Of a stretch of 6,172 nt of DNA, positions 1 to 6,172 are shown one piece after another. Numbering within the stretch: position 1 is the first letter of the stretch; every line of letters begins with the position of its first letter. A model generated the notes under the pieces. The model was not told the DNA's origin. It saw only the letters and a program-made list of their open reading frames with translations, and ran no database searches. A program made the translations under genes and the position numbers. The stretch comes from Alphaproteobacteria bacterium (GTDB taxonomy: Bacteria > Pseudomonadota > Alphaproteobacteria > Rhizobiales > Rhizobiaceae), in the NCBI GenBank assembly GCA_017308345.1, contig JAFKFE010000382.1:1-6172 (forward strand), written 5' to 3'.

Positions 1-1
1 G

Positions 2-859
2 ACCGCCATCGGCGGCATGGCGCTGACCGTCGACATCCCGCTGATCAGGCTGGCCCACGGCGAGGCGTGGACGATCCTGTTGCTGCGCACCGGCACCACC
101 TTCCTTGCCGGACTCCTCATCTGGATCGTCTGGCGCTCGTTGAGCGACAGGGCGCCGCAACTCGTTCCCGGCCGGCCCGGGCTCGCGGTCGCGACGCTCT
201 ACGGGCTGGGTTCAATTGCCTTCGTCACCGCCGTCTACCACACCTCGACCGCTGATCTCGTCTTCATCCTCGCCTTCACAACCATGTTCTCGGCGCTGCT
301 TTCCTGGCTGTTCCTCAAGGAAAGGCCGCGGCCGCTGACCCTGGCGGCGCTGGGGCTGATGATCGTCGGCGTGGCCATCATCGTCGGCGACTCCATCGGC
401 AGCGGACATCTGTTCGGCGACGTCATGGCGCTATGCTCCGCGCTCTGCATCGCCTGCGCGATCACCATCTCGCGCGCTAGCGGCAAGGAGATGGGCTTCA
501 CCTCGCTGGTCGGCGTGATCCTGCCCTTCACAGTCGCCGCCTTCATGGTTTCGAGGACGGGCTTTCAGGTGGACGCGCCGTGGTGGATCATCTTCAACGG
601 CGCCGTGGTCATGCCGATCTCGTTCTTCTGCCTCGCCAACGGACCGAAATACATTTCGGGCCCGGAGGTGGCGATGTTCTACCTGTTGGAAACCGTGCTG
701 GCGCCTGTCTGGGTCTGGCTGATCTTTGCCGAGGCGCCGTCGCGCAACAGCCTGATCGGCGGCACGGTCCTGATCGTGACGCTGGTCGCCCATTCGCTCT
801 GGCAGTTGCATGAGGGACGCAAGCGCCGCGCGGCGCTCGCCATCGGTCACCCGGCCTGA
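2..859 (+). CDS. EamA/DMT-superfamily transporter, 5' end cut off by the window
   Basis: This is a polytopic inner-membrane protein of the drug/metabolite transporter superfamily, with two EamA domains. Family members export or import small metabolites, and the substrate cannot be read from sequence. Numbering from the ATG at 17, hydrophobic segments lie near residues 1-10, 18-39, 55-73, 79-99, 107-124, 134-152, 163-180, 187-207, 216-237 and 244-262. With the first segment extended upstream this gives the ten-helix fold of two five-helix repeats. A KERP turn follows helix 4 (101-104), and a LLETVLAP...FAEAPS block (about 223-242) is typical of the second EamA domain. The tail is short and basic. 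The frame is open to the window edge (T-A-I-G-G before the ATG), the ATG falls inside the first helix, and no Shine-Dalgarno precedes it. The true start is therefore probably upstream, with perhaps 10-20 residues missing. The 3' end overlaps the convergent neighbour by 13 bases. Family call is firm; function is not. Confidence 0.9.
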   Translation, partial: TAIGGMALTVDIPLIRLAHGEAWTILLLRTGTTFLAGLLIWIVWRSLSDRAPQLVPGRPGLAVATLYGLGSIAFVTAVYHTSTADLVFILAFTTMFSALLSWLFLKERPRPLTLAALGLMIVGVAIIVGDSIGSGHLFGDVMALCSALCIACAITISRASGKEMGFTSLVGVILPFTVAAFMVSRTGFQVDAPWWIIFNGAVVMPISFFCLANGPKYISGPEVAMFYLLETVLAPVWVWLIFAEAPSRNSLIGGTVLIVTLVAHSLWQLHEGRKRRAALAIGHPA

Positions 860-2043
860 ATTTTCCTGGTCTCGGGCGTCGCCTCGATCCGAGGCGGCCC
901 GCTTTCCCCTTCGACCGGCGCGGCCTCGTCCATCAGCTCCACCTCGCGCAGCCATTCGCGCCAGATGGCGACGAGCAGCGCCATCAGCACCGGACCGATG
1001 AAGAGGCCGAGGAAACCCATCGTCTTGACGCCGCCGATCAAGCCGAAAAAGGTCGGCAGGAACGGCAGCTTGATCGGACCGCCGACCAGTTTGGGCCGCA
1101 AGGTCTTGTCGACGATGAAGAGTTCGACCGCGCCCCAGATGAACAGGGCAAGGCCGGCAAACAGCTTGCCGCTGGCGGCGAGGTAGATCGACACGAGCGT
1201 GAAGGAGAGCGGCGCGCCGCCCGGGATCAGCGCCATGATGCCTGTGAGCGCGCCAAGCGTCACCGGCGACGGCACGCCGGCCAGCCAGTACGCAGTCCCG
1301 AGCACCAGGCCCTCGCCGATGGCGATGACCGTCATGCCGGTCACGGTCGACGAGATGGTCGCCGGCACGACCCGCGAGATGCGCTCCCAGCGCGTCGGCA
1401 GGATGCGTTCGCCGAGACGGTCGACCTGCGCGGCGAAGGCCTCGCCGTCGCGATAGGCGAAGAACAGCGCGATCATCATGAACAGAAGCGTCAGCAACAG
1501 GCCGAAGGCACTGCCGCCGGCCGCCAGGGCACCACGATAGATGGTGCCGATGTTGGAGCCGCTGATCAGCTGGATCAATTCGCCGATGCCGCCGGGATGG
1601 CCGAGATAGGCCGTCCATTGCTCATTGAGCCACTCACCGACGACCGGCATGGTGGCGATCCATTGCGGTGTCACCGCGCCGTGCCGGTTGGTCTCGATCG
1701 CCCAGGTGACCCACTCGCGCAGCTCGTTGATGGCATAGGTGCCGGCAAGCGCGATCGGCACGACCAGGAAGGTCAGGATGAAGAGGATGGCAAGCGTCGC
1801 GCCGACGGTGCGGTTGCCACCGACTGCGGCGAGCAGCCGGCGGTAGAGCGGCCAGCTGGCAAAGGCGATGACGAGCGCCGCCAGCACCGGGAACAGGAAG
1901 CCGTGGAAGAAATAGACGCCGGCGGCGACGATCAGCACCAGAAGCCAGCGCGCCGCCGAAAGCGGCGGGATGACGGCGGCCCGGAGCGGCGTCGACAGGC
2001 CGAACAGGCGCTGCCCCGGCTTCTGGATTTCAGCCCGCTTCAA
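847..2043 (-). CDS. AI-2E family transporter (UPF0118/PerM-type membrane protein)
   Basis: The 398-residue inner-membrane protein belongs to the AI-2E family. E. coli TqsA (linked to AI-2 export) is a member, but others act as sodium/proton antiporters or have no known substrate, so the family name does not prove a quorum-sensing role. Hydrophobic segments lie near residues 33-50, 52-66, 82-104, 176-196, 231-256, 262-282, 284-306 and 331-362. A soluble stretch at about 105-175 separates the N-terminal helices from the conserved C-terminal half, as is usual. Family landmarks are the loop with GIMALIPGG (268-276) and the block DKTLRPKLVGG (312-322) followed by the glycine-rich last helix ending FIGPVLMALL. 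A hydrophilic acidic tail covers about 366-398. The start is a TTG: no ATG or GTG lies between it and the upstream in-frame stop, and AGGGGAG sits 10 bases before it. The next possible start, a GTG at codon 36, would cut into helix 1. Same strand as parC but separated by a 243-base spacer, so probably its own transcript. Confidence 0.92.
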   Translation of the reverse strand: MKRAEIQKPGQRLFGLSTPLRAAVIPPLSAARWLLVLIVAAGVYFFHGFLFPVLAALVIAFASWPLYRRLLAAVGGNRTVGATLAILFILTFLVVPIALAGTYAINELREWVTWAIETNRHGAVTPQWIATMPVVGEWLNEQWTAYLGHPGGIGELIQLISGSNIGTIYRGALAAGGSAFGLLLTLLFMMIALFFAYRDGEAFAAQVDRLGERILPTRWERISRVVPATISSTVTGMTVIAIGEGLVLGTAYWLAGVPSPVTLGALTGIMALIPGGAPLSFTLVSIYLAASGKLFAGLALFIWGAVELFIVDKTLRPKLVGGPIKLPFLPTFFGLIGGVKTMGFLGLFIGPVLMALLVAIWREWLREVELMDEAAPVEGESGPPRIEATPETRKIQAG

Positions 2044-2053
2044 CCCGGCGTTT

Positions 2054-2060
2054 CTCCCCT
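2054..2060 (-). promoter_or_regulatory. Ribosome-binding site deciding the TTG start of the AI-2E gene
   Basis: On the minus strand AGGGGAG lies 10 bases upstream of the TTG at 2043-2041. It is the only purine-rich Shine-Dalgarno-like sequence near this end of the reading frame, and it supports the unusual start codon. Confidence 0.65.
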
Positions 2061-2087
2061 GCCCCGATACCTGACCGCTTATGCGCC

Positions 2088-2119
2088 ATCATAGTGCAGC
2101 AATCGTGACGATAGTCCAA
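2088..2119 (-). promoter_or_regulatory. Candidate promoter for the AI-2E gene with a palindrome in its spacer
   Basis: Reading the minus strand, TTGGAC (2119-2114) and TATGAT (2093-2088) resemble -35 and -10 boxes. The 20-base spacing is longer than the 16-18 usually preferred, which weakens the call. The spacer contains a perfect odd palindrome, ATCGT-G-ACGAT (2102-2112), where an operator could sit. Transcription would start near 2080 and give a leader of about 37 bases before the TTG. This was read by eye only. Confidence 0.3.
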
Positions 2120-2130
2120 ATAGTGTCTTT

Positions 2131-2280
2131 TCCTTCTCCCCACTGCGGAAGAAGGTGGATCGGCGCGTAGCGCCGAGACGGATGAGGCATGTTCCAGCGG
2201 AGTGAGACTTTGGCTTTCCCTGGAACACACCTCATGCGTCGCCTTCGGCGACACCTTCTCCCGCAAAGGGGAGAAGGGGA
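2131..2280. repeat. Mosaic palindromic intergenic element (RIME-like)
   Basis: About 150 bases form a large imperfect inverted repeat with smaller hairpins nested in it. The outer arms pair as ATGAGG (2182-2187) with CCTCAT (2230-2235) and GTTCCAG (2191-2197) with CTGGAAC (2220-2226), around a 22-base centre. Each arm carries two hairpins. Left: CCTTCT/AGAAGG (2132-2155) and CGGCGC-gta-GCGCCG (2161-2175). Right: GTCGCC-ttc-GGCGAC (2238-2252) and a 9-bp stem CCTTCTCCC/GGGAGAAGG (2254-2277). The right arm reverse-complemented aligns with the left arm along nearly its whole length. This architecture is like the dispersed intergenic mosaic elements (RIME) described in rhizobia; membership of a named subtype was not tested. 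The element begins 6 bases after the parC stop. The 9-bp hairpin lacks a T-run on the parC side, so it is not a classical intrinsic terminator, though it could stabilise the parC mRNA 3' end. Confidence 0.8.
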
Positions 2281-2286
2281 ACCCCG

Positions 2287-4542
2287 CTACCCAAACTTGC
2301 CGGTCCTGGGGAAGCCCTTCGGCACCATGCGGCCGGCGGCGGCCCGGGCGCCGATCCATTCGGCCAGTTCCTCGCGCGACCTGGTGAAGGTGCGGTCGGC
2401 CGAATCCTGCCAGGAGAGCCCTGTCTCCAGCGTGAAGGGTTTCAAGTCGAGCACGCCGCCGTCCTTGTATTTCTGCAGGCGCACGCCTTTGCCGCGCGCC
2501 ATCTCCGGAATCTCGGACAGGGGGAAGACCAGCATCTTGCGGTTCTCGCCGACGATGGCGAGATGGTCGCCCGACACCGGGATGCAGCGCTTGGCTTCGT
2601 CCGGCGCCTTGACGTTCATCACCTGCTTGCCCTTGCGTGTGTTGGCGACGACCTCTTCCTCGGAAACGATGAAGCCATTGGCATCATGGGAGACGAGCAG
2701 CAGCTTGCGCTTGGGGTCGTGGACGAAGGCGGTGACGATGTCCTGGTCGTTCTCCATGTCGACGATGATGCGGATCGGTTCGCCATGACCGCGCCCGCCG
2801 GGCAGCCGGTCGGCGCCGATGGTGTAGAACTTGCCGCCGGTGGTGAAGACCAGGATCTTGTCCGTGGTCTGGGCGTGGAAGGCAAGCTTCAGGCTGTCGC
2901 CTTCCTTGAAGGCGAGCTGCGAGTAATCGGTCAGGTGGCCCTTCATGGCGCGCAGCCAACCCTTTTCCGACACCACGACAGTGACCGGCTCGCGCTCGAT
3001 CATGGCATGCGCGATGTCGGTCAGGTCATGCTCGGGCGCGTCGGCGAACTGGGTGCGGCGCTTGCCGAGCTCGGTCTCGGGACCGAACTTGTCGCGGATT
3101 TCGGTGACCTGCCATTTGATCGTTGACCATTGCCTGGCTTCGGACGCCAGCAGGGCCTCGATCTGCCTCTTTTCCTCGATAAGGCCGTCATGCTCCTTGC
3201 GGATCTCGATTTCCTCGAGCTTGCGCAAGGCGCGCAGGCGCATGTTGAGGATGGCTTCGGCCTGGTTGTCGGTGAGCGACCAGCGGGCCATCATCACCTG
3301 CTTGGGCTCATCCTCCTCGCGGATGATCCTGATGACCTCGTCGATGTTGAGATAGGCGATCAGGTAGCCGGCGAGAATCTCCAGCCGCTTCTCGATCTCG
3401 CCGAGCCGGTATTTCGAGCGGCGGATCAAGACATCGCGGCGGTGGTCGAGCCACTCCTTCAACACGCCCTTGAGCGACAGGACGTTCGGCACCTTGCCGC
3501 GCGACAAAACGTTCATGTTGAGCGGGAAGCGGCTTTCGAGCTCGGTGAGCTTGAACAGCGATTCCATCAGGAGGCCGGGATCGACGGTGCGGCTCTTCGG
3601 CACCAGGACGATGCGGATGTCTTCCGCGCTCTCGTCGCGGATGTCTTCAAGCAGCGGCAGTTTTCGAGCCATCAGGAGCTCGGCGATCTTCTCGATCAGC
3701 CTGGCCTTCTGCACGCCGTAAGGGATTTCGGTGACGACGATGCTCCAGGTGCCCCTGCCCTGGTCTTCCTGGCCCCATTTCGAACGCACGCGGAAACCGC
3801 CGCGGCCCGTCTCATAGGCATCGAGGATCGAGGCGCGGCTGTCGACGATGATGCCGCCGGTAGGGAAATCCGGTCCTTGGACGAAGTCCATAAGCTTCGT
3901 CACCGGTGCATCCGGATGCTCGATCAGATGGAGGGCCGCGTCGCACAACTCGGCGGCGTTGTGCGGCGGGATGGAAGTCGCCATGCCGACGGCGATGCCG
4001 GAGGAACCGTTGGCGAGCAGGTTCGGGAAGGCGCCGGGGAGGACGGACGGCTCTTCGTCCTCCTCATTGTAGGTCGGGCGGAAATCGACGGCGTCCTCGG
4101 TGATGCCCGCAAGCAGTTCGGTCGCCACCTCGGTCATGCGCGCCTCGGTGTAGCGCATGGCGGCGGCGTTATCGCCGTCGATGTTGCCGAAATTGCCCTG
4201 CCCGTCGACCAGCGGGTAGCGCATCGAGAATTCCTGGGCCAGGCGCACCAGGGCGTCGTAGATCGACTGATCGCCATGCGGGTGGAACTTACCCATCACG
4301 TCGCCGACGATGCGGGCGCATTTGGCGAATCCCTGGTCGGGGTTCAGCCGCAGCAGCCGCATGGCGTGCATGATGCGGCGATGGACCGGCTTCAGTCCGT
4401 CGCGTACATCCGGCAGCGCCCGGTGCATGATGGTCGACAGCGCGTAAGCGAGATAACGCCGCTCGAGCGCCTCTTTCAGATCGACCGGTTCGATTTTGTC
4501 GCCGCCGCCGTTGTCATCGGGCGGCAAAAGCCTCTTTCCCAT
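2287..4542 (-). CDS. parC: DNA topoisomerase IV subunit A (ParC)
   Basis: ParC is the cleavage and religation subunit of topoisomerase IV; with two ParE subunits it unlinks replicated chromosomes using ATP. The 751 residues have the expected order: winged-helix/tower breakage-reunion domain at about 30-480, a coiled coil near 440-490, then a beta-pinwheel C-terminal domain at about 515-705. The catalytic tyrosine is Y131, preceded by R130, in AAMRYTEAR. Other landmarks are HPHGD (87-91), [14 protein letters not shown] (182-195) and EIPYGVQKA (272-280). The C-terminal domain has degenerate blade motifs (GGRGHGEP 582-589, MARGKG 681-686) and lacks the QRRGGKG-type GyrA box, which marks it as ParC and not GyrA. 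The quinolone-contact position is Q92 where E. coli ParC has S80; D96 matches E84. Start: ATG is the first start after an in-frame TAG only four codons upstream. No Shine-Dalgarno is visible before it. A TTG at codon 6 is a less likely alternative. The antisense frame is almost stop-free, a GC-driven shadow. Confidence 0.97.
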   Translation of the reverse strand: MGKRLLPPDDNGGGDKIEPVDLKEALERRYLAYALSTIMHRALPDVRDGLKPVHRRIMHAMRLLRLNPDQGFAKCARIVGDVMGKFHPHGDQSIYDALVRLAQEFSMRYPLVDGQGNFGNIDGDNAAAMRYTEARMTEVATELLAGITEDAVDFRPTYNEEDEEPSVLPGAFPNLLANGSSGIAVGMATSIPPHNAAELCDAALHLIEHPDAPVTKLMDFVQGPDFPTGGIIVDSRASILDAYETGRGGFRVRSKWGQEDQGRGTWSIVVTEIPYGVQKARLIEKIAELLMARKLPLLEDIRDESAEDIRIVLVPKSRTVDPGLLMESLFKLTELESRFPLNMNVLSRGKVPNVLSLKGVLKEWLDHRRDVLIRRSKYRLGEIEKRLEILAGYLIAYLNIDEVIRIIREEDEPKQVMMARWSLTDNQAEAILNMRLRALRKLEEIEIRKEHDGLIEEKRQIEALLASEARQWSTIKWQVTEIRDKFGPETELGKRRTQFADAPEHDLTDIAHAMIEREPVTVVVSEKGWLRAMKGHLTDYSQLAFKEGDSLKLAFHAQTTDKILVFTTGGKFYTIGADRLPGGRGHGEPIRIIVDMENDQDIVTAFVHDPKRKLLLVSHDANGFIVSEEEVVANTRKGKQVMNVKAPDEAKRCIPVSGDHLAIVGENRKMLVFPLSEIPEMARGKGVRLQKYKDGGVLDLKPFTLETGLSWQDSADRTFTRSREELAEWIGARAAAGRMVPKGFPRTGKFG

Positions 4543-4632
4543 GGATTTGGACTAGCCGAGCGGGTGATTCGCGGCAAGCGCCGCGTGAACATCGGCGCAT
4601 TCGTCGCGGCTCGTGAACACGTGGCCGGCGAT

Positions 4633-4646
4633 GTGAAGGATTTCAC
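4633..4646. promoter_or_regulatory. Small palindrome, possible operator upstream of parC
   Basis: GTGAA-ggat-TTCAC is a perfect 5-4-5 inverted repeat about 90 bases upstream of the parC start. The half-site word GTGAA also occurs at 4585-4589 and 4613-4617, within repeated CGTGAACA octamers (4584-4591 and 4612-4619). The cluster could be a regulator-binding region, but short palindromes like this also occur by chance. Confidence 0.2.
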
Positions 4647-4861
4647 GGAAGCGGCGGGACGGCGGCTGCAATTTGCCGCCGATCTGCAACAGGCCGCGAC
4701 GGCATCGTGACGCCGGCCAACATCAATCCGTTACATGCGGGCTCTATCTGGCATGCGACGCGCTGGCGGAGGGAAGCCCCGGTCTTCATGACTAATTCAC
4801 CGCATCGGGCAATGGCTGCCGACCGGCGTTTGCCTTTCATCGCCATTTTCGACAAATGTGC

Positions 4862-4881
4862 CGGGAAATGCCTTTTTCCCG
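4862..4881. promoter_or_regulatory. 7-bp perfect hairpin/palindrome upstream of the exported-protein gene
   Basis: CGGGAAA (4862-4868) and TTTCCCG (4875-4881) form a perfect 7-bp inverted repeat around a six-base centre, 77 bases before the ATG at 4959. It could be an operator or a stem in a transcript leader. It is not followed by a T-run on either strand, so it is not an obvious terminator. Confidence 0.3.
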
Positions 4882-4946
4882 TCCCGTTCGTCACGGATTG
4901 GTGATGGAGCAGGTTTCAGAACAATTTCATCATAGCAAATCAGGAT

Positions 4947-4951
4947 AGGGA
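4947..4951 (+). promoter_or_regulatory. Ribosome-binding site of the exported-protein gene
   Basis: AGGGA lies 7 bases before the ATG at 4959 and fits a Shine-Dalgarno sequence. A second purine stretch, AGGAT, is just upstream (4942-4946). This spacing, with the signal peptide that starts at this ATG, fixes the start codon. Confidence 0.65.
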
Positions 4952-4958
4952 ACTCGCC

Positions 4959-6149
4959 ATGACAATCCAACGCTCAACGCTCAAGAAACTGGCCTTTTCG
5001 ACCTTTCTGCTGACGTTGCCGCTCAACGCGGCCTTCGCCGCCGACCCGGCGGTGGCCGAGCGCATCAAGGCGGCCCTCGCCGCCCAGGGCGTCGACATTT
5101 CCTGGACCGGCGTCTCCGGCGACGATTCGAACGCCCTGCTGCAGGGTGTTTCCATCAAGCCGGCGGCGGAGAAGGAAGCGCTGGCGATCGGCGACGTGAA
5201 GCTGGAAGGGGTCACCGAAGCCAATGGCGGCTATGAGATCGCCACCGTCTCGACCTCGCCCTTCGAACATAGCAAGGACGGCGTGACGCTCGACCTCAGC
5301 CCGGTGGTCATCCATGACATGAAGGTCCCGGCCGAGGGCAGCACCGATCCGCTCGGCTCGCTGATGATGTACAAGTCGGCTGAGCTCTCCAACATGACGG
5401 TCAAGGTCGGCGACAAGACGGCGTTCGCGATGGACGGGCTTGCCGTCCAAATCACCCCGCCGGCCGACGGCAAGGCGATGGACTTCACCGCCAACACCGG
5501 GAAATTCACAGCCGACCTGTCGCTGATCGACGACCCCAAATCGAAGGAAGCGATCGAGGCGCTCGGCTACCAGAACATCTCCGGCAACATTGCGATGGCC
5601 GGCACCTGGCAGCCAAGCGACGGCAAGATGGAGCTGTCGAAGTATGACATCTCGGTGGAAAACGCCGGCACGCTCGGCATGACCTTCAACCTCGGCGGCT
5701 ACACGGTCGACTTCATCAAGTCGATGCAGGAGATGCAGAAGAAGCTCGCCGCCCAGCCGGAAGGCGCCGACAATTCCGCCCAGGGCATGGCCATGCTCGG
5801 CCTGATGCAGCAGCTTTCCTTCAACGGCGCGTCGGTCCGCTTCAAGGACGATTCGCTGACCGGCAAGGTGCTCGACTATGTCGGCAAGCAGCAGGGCATG
5901 TCGGCCAAGGACGTTGCCAACCAGGCCAAGGCGATCGTGCCGTTCGGGCTGGCGCAGCTCAACAATCCGGAGCTGACGGCGGAAGTCTCGGCGGCCGTCA
6001 ACAGCTTCCTCGACGATCCGAAGAGCCTCGAGATTTCGGCCGAGCCGCCGTCGTCGGTGCCCTTCGCGCTGATCATGGCCGGCGCCATGTCCAACCCGCT
6101 CGGCCTGCCCAAGACGCGCGGCGTCAAGGTCAAGGCGAACCAGGACTGA
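4959..6149 (+). CDS. Exported, beta-rich conserved-type hypothetical protein
   Basis: I do not recognise a characterised function. The 396-residue product has a clear Sec-type signal peptide: basic residues up to K10, a hydrophobic core at about 11-22 and an AFA|AD cleavage site after residue 27. There is no lipobox cysteine and no cysteine anywhere, which fits a soluble periplasmic (or secreted) protein. Most of the mature chain reads as short alternating strands, for example at about 63-67, 75-84, 92-98, 108-123, 141-166, 172-190 and 206-250. Helical stretches interrupt them at 30-43, 251-265 (KS..EM..KK) and 272-287, and the region 304-351 is also helical. The chain ends with another strand-like segment after a PP-VPF motif (363-369). 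This run of amphipathic strands is reminiscent of AsmA-like or DUF945-type envelope proteins, but that is a visual impression, not a domain assignment. It has its own Shine-Dalgarno, is divergent from parC and has no operon partner in the window. Confidence 0.88.
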   Translation: MTIQRSTLKKLAFSTFLLTLPLNAAFAADPAVAERIKAALAAQGVDISWTGVSGDDSNALLQGVSIKPAAEKEALAIGDVKLEGVTEANGGYEIATVSTSPFEHSKDGVTLDLSPVVIHDMKVPAEGSTDPLGSLMMYKSAELSNMTVKVGDKTAFAMDGLAVQITPPADGKAMDFTANTGKFTADLSLIDDPKSKEAIEALGYQNISGNIAMAGTWQPSDGKMELSKYDISVENAGTLGMTFNLGGYTVDFIKSMQEMQKKLAAQPEGADNSAQGMAMLGLMQQLSFNGASVRFKDDSLTGKVLDYVGKQQGMSAKDVANQAKAIVPFGLAQLNNPELTAEVSAAVNSFLDDPKSLEISAEPPSSVPFALIMAGAMSNPLGLPKTRGVKVKANQD

Positions 6150-6160
6150 TCGGATTAGCT

Positions 6161-6172
6161 TCCTTCTCCCCG
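6161..6172. repeat. Probable left edge of a second mosaic repeat copy, cut by the window end
   Basis: TCCTTCTCCCC at 6161-6171 is identical to the left edge of the element at 2131-2141 and begins 11 bases after the stop codon of the exported-protein gene. Only 11 matching bases are visible, so the call rests on the shared word and its similar position just after a stop codon. Confidence 0.5.

Larger units (their letters stand above)
4543..4958. other. Divergent intergenic region between parC and the exported-protein gene
   Basis: These 416 bases separate two divergently transcribed genes, so promoters for both should lie here, but I could not pick a convincing -35/-10 pair on either strand. 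The parC-proximal part (4543-4710) is GC-rich and stop-free in two mirrored, codon-aligned frames. One is a minus-strand frame open from 4722 to a TAG at 4554-4552; from its first TTG (4689) it would give 45 residues. The other is a plus-strand frame ending at 4710. Neither has a Shine-Dalgarno or a recognisable motif, so neither is called as a gene. The part from about 4780 on is visibly more AT-rich, like a regulatory region. No tRNA or other RNA gene is evident. Confidence 0.6.

Noticed and set aside
17..19. ATG at 17 as the true start of the DMT gene.
   Set aside because: The frame is open to the window edge, the ATG falls within the first membrane helix, and no Shine-Dalgarno precedes it.
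431..1618. A 395-codon minus-strand frame across the DMT and AI-2E genes.
   Set aside because: It is Arg/Asp/Gly-rich low-complexity translation, out of frame with two clear membrane-protein genes; a frame-shifted shadow.
847..2043. A quorum-sensing role inferred from the AI-2E family name.
   Set aside because: The family is broad, with members of other or unknown function, and no luxS, lsr or signalling genes are present.
1597..2094. A 165-codon plus-strand frame antisense to the AI-2E gene.
   Set aside because: The composition is highly charged and repetitive, typical of an antisense shadow, and the minus-strand family match explains the region.
2254..2277. The 9-bp hairpin after parC as an intrinsic terminator.
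   Set aside because: No T-run follows the stem in the direction of parC transcription; it is better explained as part of the mosaic repeat.
3130..4710. A 526-codon open frame on the plus strand, antisense to parC.
   Set aside because: It is codon-aligned with parC, where an antisense stop needs the rare codons TTA, CTA or TCA in parC. GC-rich genes commonly cast such shadows. The product has no recognisable domain and no ribosome-binding site, while parC matches its family end to end.
4707..4904. A 65-codon plus-strand gene starting at GTG.
   Set aside because: No Shine-Dalgarno, no recognisable motif, and it runs through the AT-richer region that should carry promoters. Kept only as part of the observation on the spacer.
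4898..4926. TTGGTG at 4898-4903 as a -35 box for the exported-protein gene.
   Set aside because: The sequence 17-18 bases downstream (ACAATT or CAATTT) is a poor -10 match, so no promoter is called.

Overview
The window looks like ordinary chromosomal DNA from a GC-rich alphaproteobacterium of the order Hyphomicrobiales (Rhizobiales), most like Mesorhizobium or a close relative. The basis is the strong G/C preference at third codon positions, an alphaproteobacterial-style ParC, and a mosaic of nested inverted repeats of the kind scattered between rhizobial genes. The genus is an inference from style and was not established by a search.

Layout, left to right. (1) The 3' part of a plus-strand EamA/DMT-type membrane transporter gene runs to 859; its first codons lie outside the window. 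(2) A minus-strand AI-2E family membrane protein gene (847-2043, TTG start) meets it tail to tail with a 13-base overlap. (3) The spacer 2044-2286 holds a candidate promoter and ribosome-binding site for the AI-2E gene and a roughly 150-base palindromic mosaic repeat (2131-2280). (4) The minus-strand gene parC (2287-4542) encodes topoisomerase IV subunit A. (5) A 416-base divergent spacer (4543-4958) has no gene I can defend; it holds two small palindromes and a stop-poor stretch next to parC. (6) A plus-strand gene (4959-6149) encodes an exported, cysteine-free, beta-rich protein of unknown function. (7) The last 11-12 bases repeat the left edge of the mosaic element, so a second copy probably begins there.

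The genes do not form an obvious pathway. ParC is a housekeeping decatenase subunit, the two transporters have unknown substrates, and the exported protein is uncharacterised. I see no phage, plasmid, CRISPR, toxin-antitoxin or biosynthetic island and no RNA gene. The points most worth following up are the exported protein, the repeat copies placed directly after stop codons, the natural glutamine at the quinolone-contact position of ParC, and the lack of a Shine-Dalgarno sequence before parC, which lies 9 bases after the stop of a short in-frame upstream reading frame. I found no convincing new multi-gene system.
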